Shown here: positions 57,111 to 64,000 of the stretch, piece after piece | Numbering within the stretch: position 1 is the first letter of the stretch | How the letters are laid out: each line of letters starts with the position of its first letter | DNA from: Sphingomonas sp. UBA978 | GTDB lineage: Bacteria > Pseudomonadota > Alphaproteobacteria > Sphingomonadales > Sphingomonadaceae | Direction of reading: 5' to 3' | Assembly (NCBI RefSeq): GCF_002292295.1 | Contig: NZ_DBBS01000021.1 | Location: forward strand, 336,578-400,577 | Length of the DNA: 64,000 nt | Program-made: the position numbers and the translations under genes | The notes under the pieces: generated by a model | Told to the model about the DNA's origin: nothing | What the model saw: only the letters and a program-made list of their open reading frames with translations | Databases searched by the model: none

Positions 57111-59626
57111 CACGATTTGCCGACGACGAGGCGGACGTTGCGGCCGAAGATCGGACGGCCGTAGATCGCCTCGGCATTGCCCTGGCCGCTCAGCTGGTCG
57201 GTGCGGGTGTTGCCTTCGGTGAGGCCATGCACGTTGAACAGGTTGTCGCCGACGACCTGCAACTGCCAGGTGCCGTGGCGGACGGTCACGCCGGCACCCG
57301 TGGTGCCATAGGCGGGCAAGGCGGTGTTGTTGTACAGGTCGACGAAGCGCTTCCCCATATAGGTGTAGCGACCATAGACCGAGACGGCGTTGCCGCCCAG
57401 ATCGAAGTCGAAGCTGGGACGGATGTTGCCGTAGATCTTGGGCTGGCGGACGATCTGCTTGCCCTCGGCCTGGACCGGGTCGGCACCGGTCGAGCTCTGG
57501 AAGTCGCGATATTTCGGATCGCTGACCGTCAGCGCGCCGTTGAGCGAGAACCACGACGTGAGCGCCAGCGAGCCGTCGAATTCGACACCCTTCACCTGCG
57601 CCTCGCCGATGAAGGGGATGTTGACGTCGTTGCGTCCCGTCGTCGGGTCGAAGGCGAGGAACGAGGCGTTGAGCGGATCGAAGTTCGTGTAGAAACCGGT
57701 GACGTAGAGATACGAACGCCCCGCGGCGAGCTTCAGGCCGGCCTCGTACTGATCGGCGATCGTGGTGAGGATCGTCGGGTTGATGTTCATCACCGTCTGC
57801 ACGCTGGGCGGCGTCTCGAGGTGCGAGGCGCGGCCGTAGACGCCGACATGGCGGCTGAAATCGTAATTGGCGCCGACCGTCCAGTTGGTGACGTTCGGCT
57901 TGCCGCGCTGGTTGACGATGCCGCCGGTGAAGGCGCGCGTCGTATCGTCGGCGAGCGTCGCGGCATTGCCGAGGTTCGCCGATCCGGTGAGCAGGGCATA
58001 GCCCTTGTAGCCATAGCGTTCGTGGCGGATGCCGGCATCGATGCGCAGGCCCGGCACGATCTCCCACGTGTCGTTGGCGAAGACGGCGATCATCTGTGCG
58101 TCCGCATTGCCGCGGGTCAGCGTCGCGGCATAGTTGAGCACGCCATTGTCGGTGACGCTGCCGATCCGCGTGCCGGCGGCGTTATAGGCGACCAGATCGA
58201 GCGTCCGCGGCTTGCCCGCAACCTCGATCAAATAGTTCTGGTAGATGGTACGGCTGTCCTCGCCGTAGAGGCTGCCATAGACGCCGAGCTTCAGATCGTG
58301 GCTGCCGATGCCGGTGTCGAACTTCTTCGCGACCGAGACATTGGCCTGGTTCGAATAGAAGCGCGAATGGATGTCGCGATACTGGCCCTGCACGACCAGC
58401 CCGGACGCGGCATAGGGATCGTAGACCGTGTTGGTGCCGGCGAGGACGTAGCCGAATGAGGCGACCGGGCCGAATGCGGTCGTCGCGCGCGTGCGGAACC
58501 CGTTGGCATAGGCGTTGGCATCGACCGGATTGGTGGTCGAATAGAAAGCGTTGAAATCGAGCTGGCCCATGGTGAAGCCGGCCTTGGCGGAGAGCAGCCA
58601 GCCGTCGAATTCGGCGTCATATTGCGTGCCGATGTTGAGCATCCGCATATGGCGGCCGTCGGCGAGGTCGCTCGCCTGATTCTGAATGACGCCGGCGCCG
58701 TTACGGTAGCGCAGGTTGACGTTACGCAGCGCGGGCGAGTTCATCGTGCCGGAGAAATAATCGATGTAGCGGTCGAGCGACACCGACGGATTGCGCGGGT
58801 CCGCGGTCGGGATCGGCAGATAGAAGACGTTGTGGTCGTTGACGTAATTGACGCTCAACCGCAGTGAGCCGTTGTCGAGGTCGTGGCGGATGTTGGCGCG
58901 GAACTGGCCGCCCTTGTCGTTCGGGAAGCCGTTGTCGCGATAGCCGTCGTGATAGCGGACGAAGCCGCCCATCGCATAATAGGTCCGGTTGCCGAGCGGG
59001 CCGGACTGGACGACGTCGGCGCGATAGAGGCCGGTGTCGCCGAGCGTCACCTGCGCCTTGCCGCGCAGCTGATCGCGGCCGGTGACCTCGATCGCGTTGA
59101 CGATCGCGCCCGAATAGCTGGCATAGACGGGGGCGGGGCCGCCGCGGACGACCTCGACCCGTTCGGTCATCAGGTCGGGCTTCAGGATGGCGTCGCCGCG
59201 GAAGAAGACGCCGTCATTCTCGTGGAACAGCGGCAGGCCGTCCTGCTGGAAACTGACGAAGCCGCCGTCGTTGGGCAGGCCGCGGATGCGGTAGATGTTC
59301 TGGACCTCACCGCCGGTGATCTCGGTCTGGAAACCGGGCAGCTGGCCGATCAGGTCGGCGAAATTGACCGGCGCGATCTTCTCGATATCCGCCTGCGAGA
59401 CGGTGTTGATCGCATAGGAGGCATCGAAGCGGCGCTGCGCGCGCGTCGATCCGGTGACGATGATGTCGCTCTTCGGTTCCTCCTGGGTGGTGTCCTGCGG
59501 TGTCGCCTCCGCCGTGCCGGCCGCCGCCGTGACGGGAACGGTCGTCGCCTGCGCGTGAACCGCGGTGGCGAAGGCGGGGCAGAGCGACACGATCGCGGTG
59601 CCGGTTGCGAGAACGGATTTGAGCAT
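57107..59626 (-). CDS. TonB-dependent receptor of the polysaccharide locus
   Basis: The 839-residue receptor has a signal peptide ending AVHAQA and the box SDIIVTGSTRAQRRFDAS. The plug carries YRIRGLPNDGGFVSFQQDGL and VEVVRGGPAPVYASYSGA, and the barrel ends in GRNVRLVVGKSW. ATG at 59626 is preferred (GGGGGTCC upstream); the frame extends 19 codons further but over an operator-like palindrome. Its place after xylanase and GH28 genes suggests uptake of plant cell-wall oligosaccharides. It overlaps the YdcF-like gene. Confidence 0.9.
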   Translation of the reverse strand: MLKSVLATGTAIVSLCPAFATAVHAQATTVPVTAAAGTAEATPQDTTQEEPKSDIIVTGSTRAQRRFDASYAINTVSQADIEKIAPVNFADLIGQLPGFQTEITGGEVQNIYRIRGLPNDGGFVSFQQDGLPLFHENDGVFFRGDAILKPDLMTERVEVVRGGPAPVYASYSGAIVNAIEVTGRDQLRGKAQVTLGDTGLYRADVVQSGPLGNRTYYAMGGFVRYHDGYRDNGFPNDKGGQFRANIRHDLDNGSLRLSVNYVNDHNVFYLPIPTADPRNPSVSLDRYIDYFSGTMNSPALRNVNLRYRNGAGVIQNQASDLADGRHMRMLNIGTQYDAEFDGWLLSAKAGFTMGQLDFNAFYSTTNPVDANAYANGFRTRATTAFGPVASFGYVLAGTNTVYDPYAASGLVVQGQYRDIHSRFYSNQANVSVAKKFDTGIGSHDLKLGVYGSLYGEDSRTIYQNYLIEVAGKPRTLDLVAYNAAGTRIGSVTDNGVLNYAATLTRGNADAQMIAVFANDTWEIVPGLRIDAGIRHERYGYKGYALLTGSANLGNAATLADDTTRAFTGGIVNQRGKPNVTNWTVGANYDFSRHVGVYGRASHLETPPSVQTVMNINPTILTTIADQYEAGLKLAAGRSYLYVTGFYTNFDPLNASFLAFDPTTGRNDVNIPFIGEAQVKGVEFDGSLALTSWFSLNGALTVSDPKYRDFQSSTGADPVQAEGKQIVRQPKIYGNIRPSFDFDLGGNAVSVYGRYTYMGKRFVDLYNNTALPAYGTTGAGVTVRHGTWQLQVVGDNLFNVHGLTEGNTRTDQLSGQGNAEAIYGRPIFGRNVRLVVGKSW

Positions 59627-59672
59627 GGACCCCCACAGGACATTCGTGCTGCGATGCAGCGACGTCCGCCCG

Positions 59673-59683
59673 TTGGTATCCAA
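59673..59683. promoter_or_regulatory. GntR-type operator candidate, TTGGTATCCAA
   Basis: This perfect TTGG-TAT-CCAA palindrome is 47 bases upstream of the TonB receptor start. It resembles the TTGGTATACCAA core of hexuronate regulators (UxuR/ExuR type) with one base fewer in the centre. That fits a pectin/xylan locus, though no such regulator gene is in the window. Confidence 0.45.
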
Positions 59684-59751
59684 TTGTTACACCTTCAATT
59701 ATGCGGACGATTAAATTGGCCGGATAGGGGGCGGCGTGGGCGTGAAGGGGG

Positions 59752-60534
59752 TCAGCGGCCGGCCGTGGCGACCTTCATCTGCAGGATCGTGCCGCCGGCG
59801 CGGTCGATGCCGTAGAGCATGCCGGGCTGCGATTCGTCCCAGTCGATCGCCTGTCCGGCCGCCTCGATCGGGATCGTCGCGAGATGGTCGAGCACCGCTC
59901 CGCCCGCGGGCAGGGTCATGGCGTACATCTCCGGCCGGTCGTGGCCGGTCAGGTACAATCGCCCGTCCGGCCCCCAGCCGCCGCCGGAAATGCTCATCGG
60001 GGCGATCCGGTCGAGCACGGAGGGCGGCAACGCCCAGCTCTGCGTCCGTCGCCACGCGTCGTCGAAGCGGACGAGGAGGGTGTGGCGGTGGTCGCGGCCG
60101 GGTTCGGCGCCCTTGACGTCGTAGTTGGCGAACATCGCCCACCACGCGCCGTCATGCCGGTCGACCCAGGTGAGCGAGCCGATGCCCTGTCCCAGCGCCA
60201 CCGTGCGGCGGTGCGCCAGCGTGACCGGATCGAAGAATTCGACCGAACTCCATTGCGGTACGGCGGGATAGTTGGACAGGGCGCAGACCAGATCGCGGGC
60301 GATGATCGCGCAGCTGTTGAGGTGGGGGAAGCGGGCCTTCTCCCCCTCCCAGACCGCGCGCCGTTCGCCGGTGGTCTTGTCGTAGCGGGCGATCCGGAAA
60401 TTGGCGATCGCGTAGAGATCGCGCGGGCCGGCCGCGACGCCCTGCCGTGCCTCGACCGCGGGCAGGCGGCGTACGGTCTCCGCGCTGCCGCCAAGCATGG
60501 CGGTGGCCGCGACGATCACGCCCATCAACCGCAT
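59752..60534 (-). CDS. Exported propeller-like protein of unknown function
   Basis: The 260-residue protein has a short signal region (MRLMGVIVAATAMLGGSAE). Propeller-type repeats follow, such as DLYAIANFRIARYDKTTGER, SLTWVDRHDGAWWAMF, GGGWGPDGRLYLTGHDRPEM and GMLYGIDRAGGTILQM. No catalytic motif is recognised. A GGGGGG lies upstream of the ATG. It is the last gene of the GH28-GH10 operon, 33 bases after the xylanase, and may bind or cleave an oligosaccharide; a carbohydrate epimerase or lyase role is only a guess. Confidence 0.7.
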   Translation of the reverse strand: MRLMGVIVAATAMLGGSAETVRRLPAVEARQGVAAGPRDLYAIANFRIARYDKTTGERRAVWEGEKARFPHLNSCAIIARDLVCALSNYPAVPQWSSVEFFDPVTLAHRRTVALGQGIGSLTWVDRHDGAWWAMFANYDVKGAEPGRDHRHTLLVRFDDAWRRTQSWALPPSVLDRIAPMSISGGGWGPDGRLYLTGHDRPEMYAMTLPAGGAVLDHLATIPIEAAGQAIDWDESQPGMLYGIDRAGGTILQMKVATAGR

Positions 60535-60567
60535 TCCATGCCCCCCGTCATGCCTGTCGGCGGCTGA

Positions 60568-61680
60568 CTAGCCCCGGGCGGGTGCCGAGATCAATGCCGC
60601 GGCGATCGCATCGCGCATCGGCTTGGGACGCAGGCGCGCATCGAACGGGCAGGGGCGCTTGGGCAGGCCATCGGCGCGCGGACGGAAGCCGTTGAGCCAG
60701 CTGTAGCGGTCGCCGAGTCCCCAGCACATCACCGTCCGCGTCTGCGGATAGGAGAGCATGAGGTCGAGATAGGCGCGGGTGTGCGCGGCGATCTCGGCAT
60801 CGCGGCGGCGAATGTCGCCGGGCAGCGGATTGTCGTGGACGTCGAGTTCGGTGACGAGCAGGTCGAGGCCCATGCCGGTAACCTCGTCGAGGAACGTCCG
60901 CCACGCCCGTTCGTCGAGCGCGCCGAGCCCCGTCGGGCTGTCGCTGAACTTGCTGCCGAGATGGCTCTGCAAGCCGAGCGCATCGACGGGGGTGCCGCGC
61001 TTCCTGAGCGCCTCGAGCAGCTTGAGCACGGCGGTGCGGTGGGCCCCTTCGTCGCGGCGCCAGCCCATATAGTCGTTGTAGACGAGCTGGGCCCGGGGCG
61101 CGGCGTCGCGCGCGGTGCGGAAGGCGATGTCGATCACCGCCTCCGCGCCGATCGGTTTCGACAGCGCGGTCTCGCGGAGCAGGCCGGTGTCGGAATCGAT
61201 CGCCTCGTTGACGACGTCGAAGCTGTCGACGCGCGGGGCATAGCGGCCGGCGACGGTGCGGACATGATCGGTGAGCAGGCGCTCCGCCTCGGCCCGCGGA
61301 TTGGCACCGAAGTCGTGCTGCTTGACCCAGTCGGGCATCCAGCGTTCCGAATGCCACAGCAACGTGTGACCGCGGACGCCGAGGTGGTTGGCGGTGGCCC
61401 AGTCGACGATCCGGTCGGCGGCGCGGAAATCGAAGGTGCGGGCATCGGGGCGCGTCGCGGCCCATTTCATCTCCGTCTCCGGCACCACCAGCGCGCATTC
61501 GCGGGCGTTGAGCGCGCGATAGGCGGGGTCCTCGAAATTGTTGAGGCCGATCGTGCTGCCGAAGCGAATGCCCTTCGCCGCGGCGATGGCGGCGAGCGTA
61601 TCCGGGGTGCGTGCCGCGGCGGGCAGCGGCAGCGCGAGGGCCGCCATGCCGCCGATCGCGGTGCGCCTGCTGATCGTCAT
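60568..61680 (-). CDS. GH10 endo-1,4-beta-xylanase, Tat-exported
   Basis: The 370-residue enzyme has a twin-arginine signal (ISRRTAIGGMAALALPLP). The GH10 barrel has acid/base Glu159 in FDVVNEAI and nucleophile Glu279 in LLVTELDVHD, plus GHTLLWH and a conserved late Trp in MCWGLGDRYSW. It hydrolyses beta-1,4-xylan. ATG at 61680 is preferred because GAGG lies seven bases upstream; a GTG two codons earlier overlaps the GH28 stop but would leave the ribosome site too close. No carbohydrate-binding module is present. Confidence 0.93.
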   Translation of the reverse strand: MTISRRTAIGGMAALALPLPAAARTPDTLAAIAAAKGIRFGSTIGLNNFEDPAYRALNARECALVVPETEMKWAATRPDARTFDFRAADRIVDWATANHLGVRGHTLLWHSERWMPDWVKQHDFGANPRAEAERLLTDHVRTVAGRYAPRVDSFDVVNEAIDSDTGLLRETALSKPIGAEAVIDIAFRTARDAAPRAQLVYNDYMGWRRDEGAHRTAVLKLLEALRKRGTPVDALGLQSHLGSKFSDSPTGLGALDERAWRTFLDEVTGMGLDLLVTELDVHDNPLPGDIRRRDAEIAAHTRAYLDLMLSYPQTRTVMCWGLGDRYSWLNGFRPRADGLPKRPCPFDARLRPKPMRDAIAAALISAPARG

Positions 61681-61682
61681 GC

Positions 61683-63260
61683 TCACACCTCGCCGGTGAA
61701 CGGTCCGGCGATCGTGCGGTCGGGGACCGAGCGGCTGCCAATGGTGCGGAAACCGGTGACGTCGCGCAGCGCGAAGCCGATGCCGGCGGGCACCTTGACG
61801 CGGAAGGCGTCGGCGCCGGCGACGTCCTCGAACCGGAAGGCCGGGCGCGGATCGGGTGCGGCGACCGCGACCTCGACGTTGCTCAACTGCAGGTTGCGGG
61901 CGTGGCGGACGAACAGGCCGGTGGCGGGCAGGTCGCCGAACATCGTCGCCTCCGGATAGCCCAGTTCCTCCTCGGGCGGGTTCAGCCGCGCCATCGCGGC
62001 GGGGGCGCCGCCGACGTGGTGGAGGTAGACGTCGCTGATCCGCACATCCTCGATCGGATGGCCGACGAGCCCGGCGATGACCGAGGGCAGGGGCGTGGCG
62101 TTGGAGCTGACCACATTCTGGATCGAGATGCGGCGCATCGTGCCGATGGCGCGCCCCGTCGGCCCTCGCATCCGCTTGCCGAGGCGCAGGAAGATCGGCG
62201 CATCGACGATGCCGCGCATCGTGATGTTGTCGACCACGACATCCTCGATCATCGCACCGTCGACGGTTTCAAAGGCGAGGCCGCGGCTGTCCTCGAACAC
62301 GCAGTTGCTGATTGCGATGTTGCGGAAGCCGCCGTTGCTCTCGGTGCCGAACTTGATGCGGCCGTGGATGGTCTTTGCGAAGGACGCGGGCATCTTCTGC
62401 CAGCTGCCGTCGATGACCGACCCGATCTTGTAGTTGCCGGTGACGAAGCAATTCGCGATCGTCAGGTTCTCGGTGATGCGCGGCTCGCCGAGCGCGTAGC
62501 TGCTCTTGGGGCAGATCGCGTCGTCATAGGGCGAATTGACCGTGCAGTTGCTGATCCGCACGTTGCGGCAGCAATCGACGTCGAAGCCGTCCCGGTTGGT
62601 ATCGACCAGCAGATTGTCGATGGTCAGATTGTCGACGCCGGTCGCGAGCAGCGCGAACCAGCCGCCCTCCAGCAGTCTGAAATCGCGGAGCAGGACGTTG
62701 CGGCAATTCTTGAGCGCGATCGCCTTGTTGCCGGTGCCGGGGCCGTTGGGGTCCTTCAGCCAATTGTCCTTGCCGTCGCCGCGGCCGAGGCCCTTGCCCC
62801 AGATCAGGCCCTGACCGACGATCGCGATATCGTGCAGCCCTTCGCCCCAGATCAGGCTGTTCCTCCAGTGGCTGTGGCCGAAGTCCTGGAACATGTCCCA
62901 CGGGTTCGGCTCGGCGACGTCGTAGCCGCCGCTCGCGGTCGGGGCGGCGGCGAGGATCGTCGCGCCATTGTCGAGGTGGAGCGTGACGCGGCTCTTCAGC
63001 CGGATCGTGTAGCAGGCATAGGTGCCGGCGGGGACGTGGACGGTGCCGCCGCCGCGCGCCGCGGCGGCGTCGATCGCGCGGTTGAAGGCGGGGGTGTCGA
63101 TCGTCGTGCCATCGCCCTTCGCGCCATAGTGGCGGACGTCGACCCAGCCACCGGATGCGAGAGCGGGGAGCGACGGACGGACCTGTGCGCCGGCGGTGCC
63201 GGGCAGCGCGGCGAGGCCGAACGCGCCGCCCAGGATCATCGAACGGCGGTCGAGCGTCAT
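61683..63260 (-). CDS. GH28-like pectinase (right-handed beta-helix), Tat-exported
   Basis: The 525-residue protein has a twin-arginine signal (LDRRSMILGGAFGLAALPG). The N-terminal WVDVRHYGAKGDGTTIDTPA is typical of GH28 and related beta-helix enzymes. The GH28 motifs are NRDGFD (222-227, usually NTDG), YDDAICPKS (Asp246/Asp247) and RIKFG (301-305). The canonical GHG histidine motif is not obvious; GNYKIGSVID stands in its place, so the mechanism may differ (rhamnogalacturonase-, xylogalacturonase- or lyase-like). GGAG lies eight bases before the ATG. A strong hairpin precedes it. Confidence 0.85.
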   Translation of the reverse strand: MTLDRRSMILGGAFGLAALPGTAGAQVRPSLPALASGGWVDVRHYGAKGDGTTIDTPAFNRAIDAAAARGGGTVHVPAGTYACYTIRLKSRVTLHLDNGATILAAAPTASGGYDVAEPNPWDMFQDFGHSHWRNSLIWGEGLHDIAIVGQGLIWGKGLGRGDGKDNWLKDPNGPGTGNKAIALKNCRNVLLRDFRLLEGGWFALLATGVDNLTIDNLLVDTNRDGFDVDCCRNVRISNCTVNSPYDDAICPKSSYALGEPRITENLTIANCFVTGNYKIGSVIDGSWQKMPASFAKTIHGRIKFGTESNGGFRNIAISNCVFEDSRGLAFETVDGAMIEDVVVDNITMRGIVDAPIFLRLGKRMRGPTGRAIGTMRRISIQNVVSSNATPLPSVIAGLVGHPIEDVRISDVYLHHVGGAPAAMARLNPPEEELGYPEATMFGDLPATGLFVRHARNLQLSNVEVAVAAPDPRPAFRFEDVAGADAFRVKVPAGIGFALRDVTGFRTIGSRSVPDRTIAGPFTGEV

Positions 63261-63285
63261 CGGGCGGCTCCTGAAACGAGAAAGC

Positions 63286-63314
63286 GGGCGGAGCGGCGAG
63301 GAGCCGCTCCGCCC
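63286..63314 (-). terminator. Perfect 11-bp hairpin between TonB receptor and GH28 genes
   Basis: On the minus strand GGGCGGAGCGG and CCGCTCCGCCC pair perfectly around a seven-base loop, 14 bases after the receptor stop, followed by GCTTTCTCGTTTC. It is positioned to protect the receptor mRNA end or to stop part of the transcription before the enzyme genes, so that the receptor is made in excess. Confidence 0.6.
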
Positions 63315-63328
63315 AGTTGGGGGACGGG

Positions 63329-64000
63329 TCAGAACTTCAGCGTCGCACCGAGGAAGAATTCGGTGCCGAGCACATCATAGGTCGCCGAGAAGGTGTTGGC
63401 GTTGGGACCCTGTGTCGTGATCGGGGGCTTGTTGTTGAAGACGTTGTTGGCGCCGCCGAACAGCTGGACCTGCTTGGCGATGTCGTAGCTGAACGACAGG
63501 TCGAAGTAATTCTGGTCGTCGAGCTTGGGGAAGGCGATGCTGGCGAGCGTCGGCGCGGCGGCGCTGCCCTGGCGTAGCGGCACGACGAAGCGGTCGGTGA
63601 CGACCGGTCCGACGTAGCGATGGCGGACGCTGAGGCTCAGATCCTCGATGTTCCAGGTGATGCGGCTGGTCCCGCGCCAGCGCGGCAGCGGCTGGCCGCA
63701 GGTCGGGCCGAACGATCCGGCGCATTTGTTCTGGATATTGGGGAAGGCCGCGACCGGGGTCGAGGTGAATTCCGCCAGCCAGGTGTAGTTGGTGCCGAAG
63801 TCGATCGAGCTGCTGCTGCCGAAGCCGGGCAGGCCGAAGCCGAGGTTGACGCGATAGCGCGCGGCGAAGTCGATGCCGGAGGTCTTGAGCGATCCGGTGT
63901 TGGCGTTGAGGATGCGCGCAACATAGGGGTCGTTGATCTCGCCCGTGGTCGGGCTGCGGGTGATCGCGCGGCAGAACTCGCTGTTGGCGTCCTGGAGGAC
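63329..64000 (-). CDS. TonB-dependent receptor, C-terminal part (cut by window edge)
   Basis: The last 223 codons are present; the frame is open to the window edge. Visible strands include SLKTSGIDFAARYRVNLGFG, SSSIDFGTNYTWLAEF, RWRGTSRITWNIEDLSLSVR and YFDLSFSYDIAKQVQLFGGA with NNVFNNKPP. The protein ends EFFLGATLKF with the barrel-terminal Phe. This is the long sphingomonad receptor class seen also at 16015-19086. It heads the GH28-GH10 operon and likely imports pectic or xylan oligosaccharides. Confidence 0.9.
   Translation of the reverse strand, partial: VLQDANSEFCRAITRSPTTGEINDPYVARILNANTGSLKTSGIDFAARYRVNLGFGLPGFGSSSSIDFGTNYTWLAEFTSTPVAAFPNIQNKCAGSFGPTCGQPLPRWRGTSRITWNIEDLSLSVRHRYVGPVVTDRFVVPLRQGSAAAPTLASIAFPKLDDQNYFDLSFSYDIAKQVQLFGGANNVFNNKPPITTQGPNANTFSATYDVLGTEFFLGATLKF

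Noticed and set aside
1..64000. tRNA, rRNA, CRISPR, insertion sequences, integrase or phage genes
   Set aside because: Looked for in the intergenic gaps and coding frames; none seen, apart from the compositional junction near 12000-12135, which carries no recognisable element.

Overview
The window is high-GC DNA of the kind found in Sphingomonadaceae (Sphingomonas, Novosphingobium and relatives). The signs are tightly packed operons whose genes overlap by ATGA or GTGA, five complete TonB-dependent receptors plus the end of a sixth, three S10 serine carboxypeptidase-like proteins, TPR-sulfotransferase and PepSY reductase genes, and several Tat signals. I saw no rRNA, tRNA, CRISPR array, transposase or integrase. 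Species-level placement is not possible from this sequence.

Layout. 1-4670 is a meta-cleavage operon (hydratase, 4-oxalocrotonate decarboxylase, tautomerase, acylating acetaldehyde dehydrogenase, hydroxy-oxovalerate aldolase, catechol 2,3-dioxygenase, NTF2-like protein) that takes catechol to pyruvate and acetyl-CoA. 5091-11432 holds a TonB receptor, a translationally coupled Baeyer-Villiger monooxygenase/SnoaL-like pair, and a divergent AraC-type regulator; the divergent promoter carries two GCGACA direct-repeat pairs with 21-bp phasing. 11433-12052 is a low-information stretch that ends at an abrupt AT-rich junction.

12053-29035 is a coherent peptide and amino-acid scavenging locus. It contains a large TonB receptor, three S10 peptidases, a class I aminotransferase, an exported class V PLP enzyme, an amino-acid permease, an amidohydrolase, an ornithine-cyclodeaminase-like enzyme, an M61-like metallopeptidase and an Lrp/AsnC regulator. 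A 13-bp palindromic box, GCA-N5-TATGC, recurs at its promoters. 29170-36650 is mixed: beta-propeller protein, TPR-sulfotransferase, TonB receptor, fatty-acid/sterol hydroxylase and a membrane protein. 36711-40812 has a glycosyltransferase with an outer-membrane protein, divergent from a QseBC-like two-component system. 40955-47829 is an iron-type locus: TonB receptor, Cys-rich small protein and S9 peptidase on one strand, small membrane protein and PepSY reductase on the other, with a Fur-like palindrome between them.

47954-54934 is a six-gene glycan-assembly operon. It starts with a sucrose-phosphate-synthase-like glycosyltransferase fused to a HAD phosphatase, followed by a GT28-like, a GT2 and a GT4 enzyme, a polysaccharide pyruvyl transferase and another GT2. 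I consider it the best candidate here for an undescribed system. 54920-55915 is an exported S1/P1-type nuclease. 55935-64000 is a plant cell-wall polysaccharide locus: partial TonB receptor, GH28 protein, GH10 xylanase, propeller-like protein, TonB receptor and YdcF-like protein.
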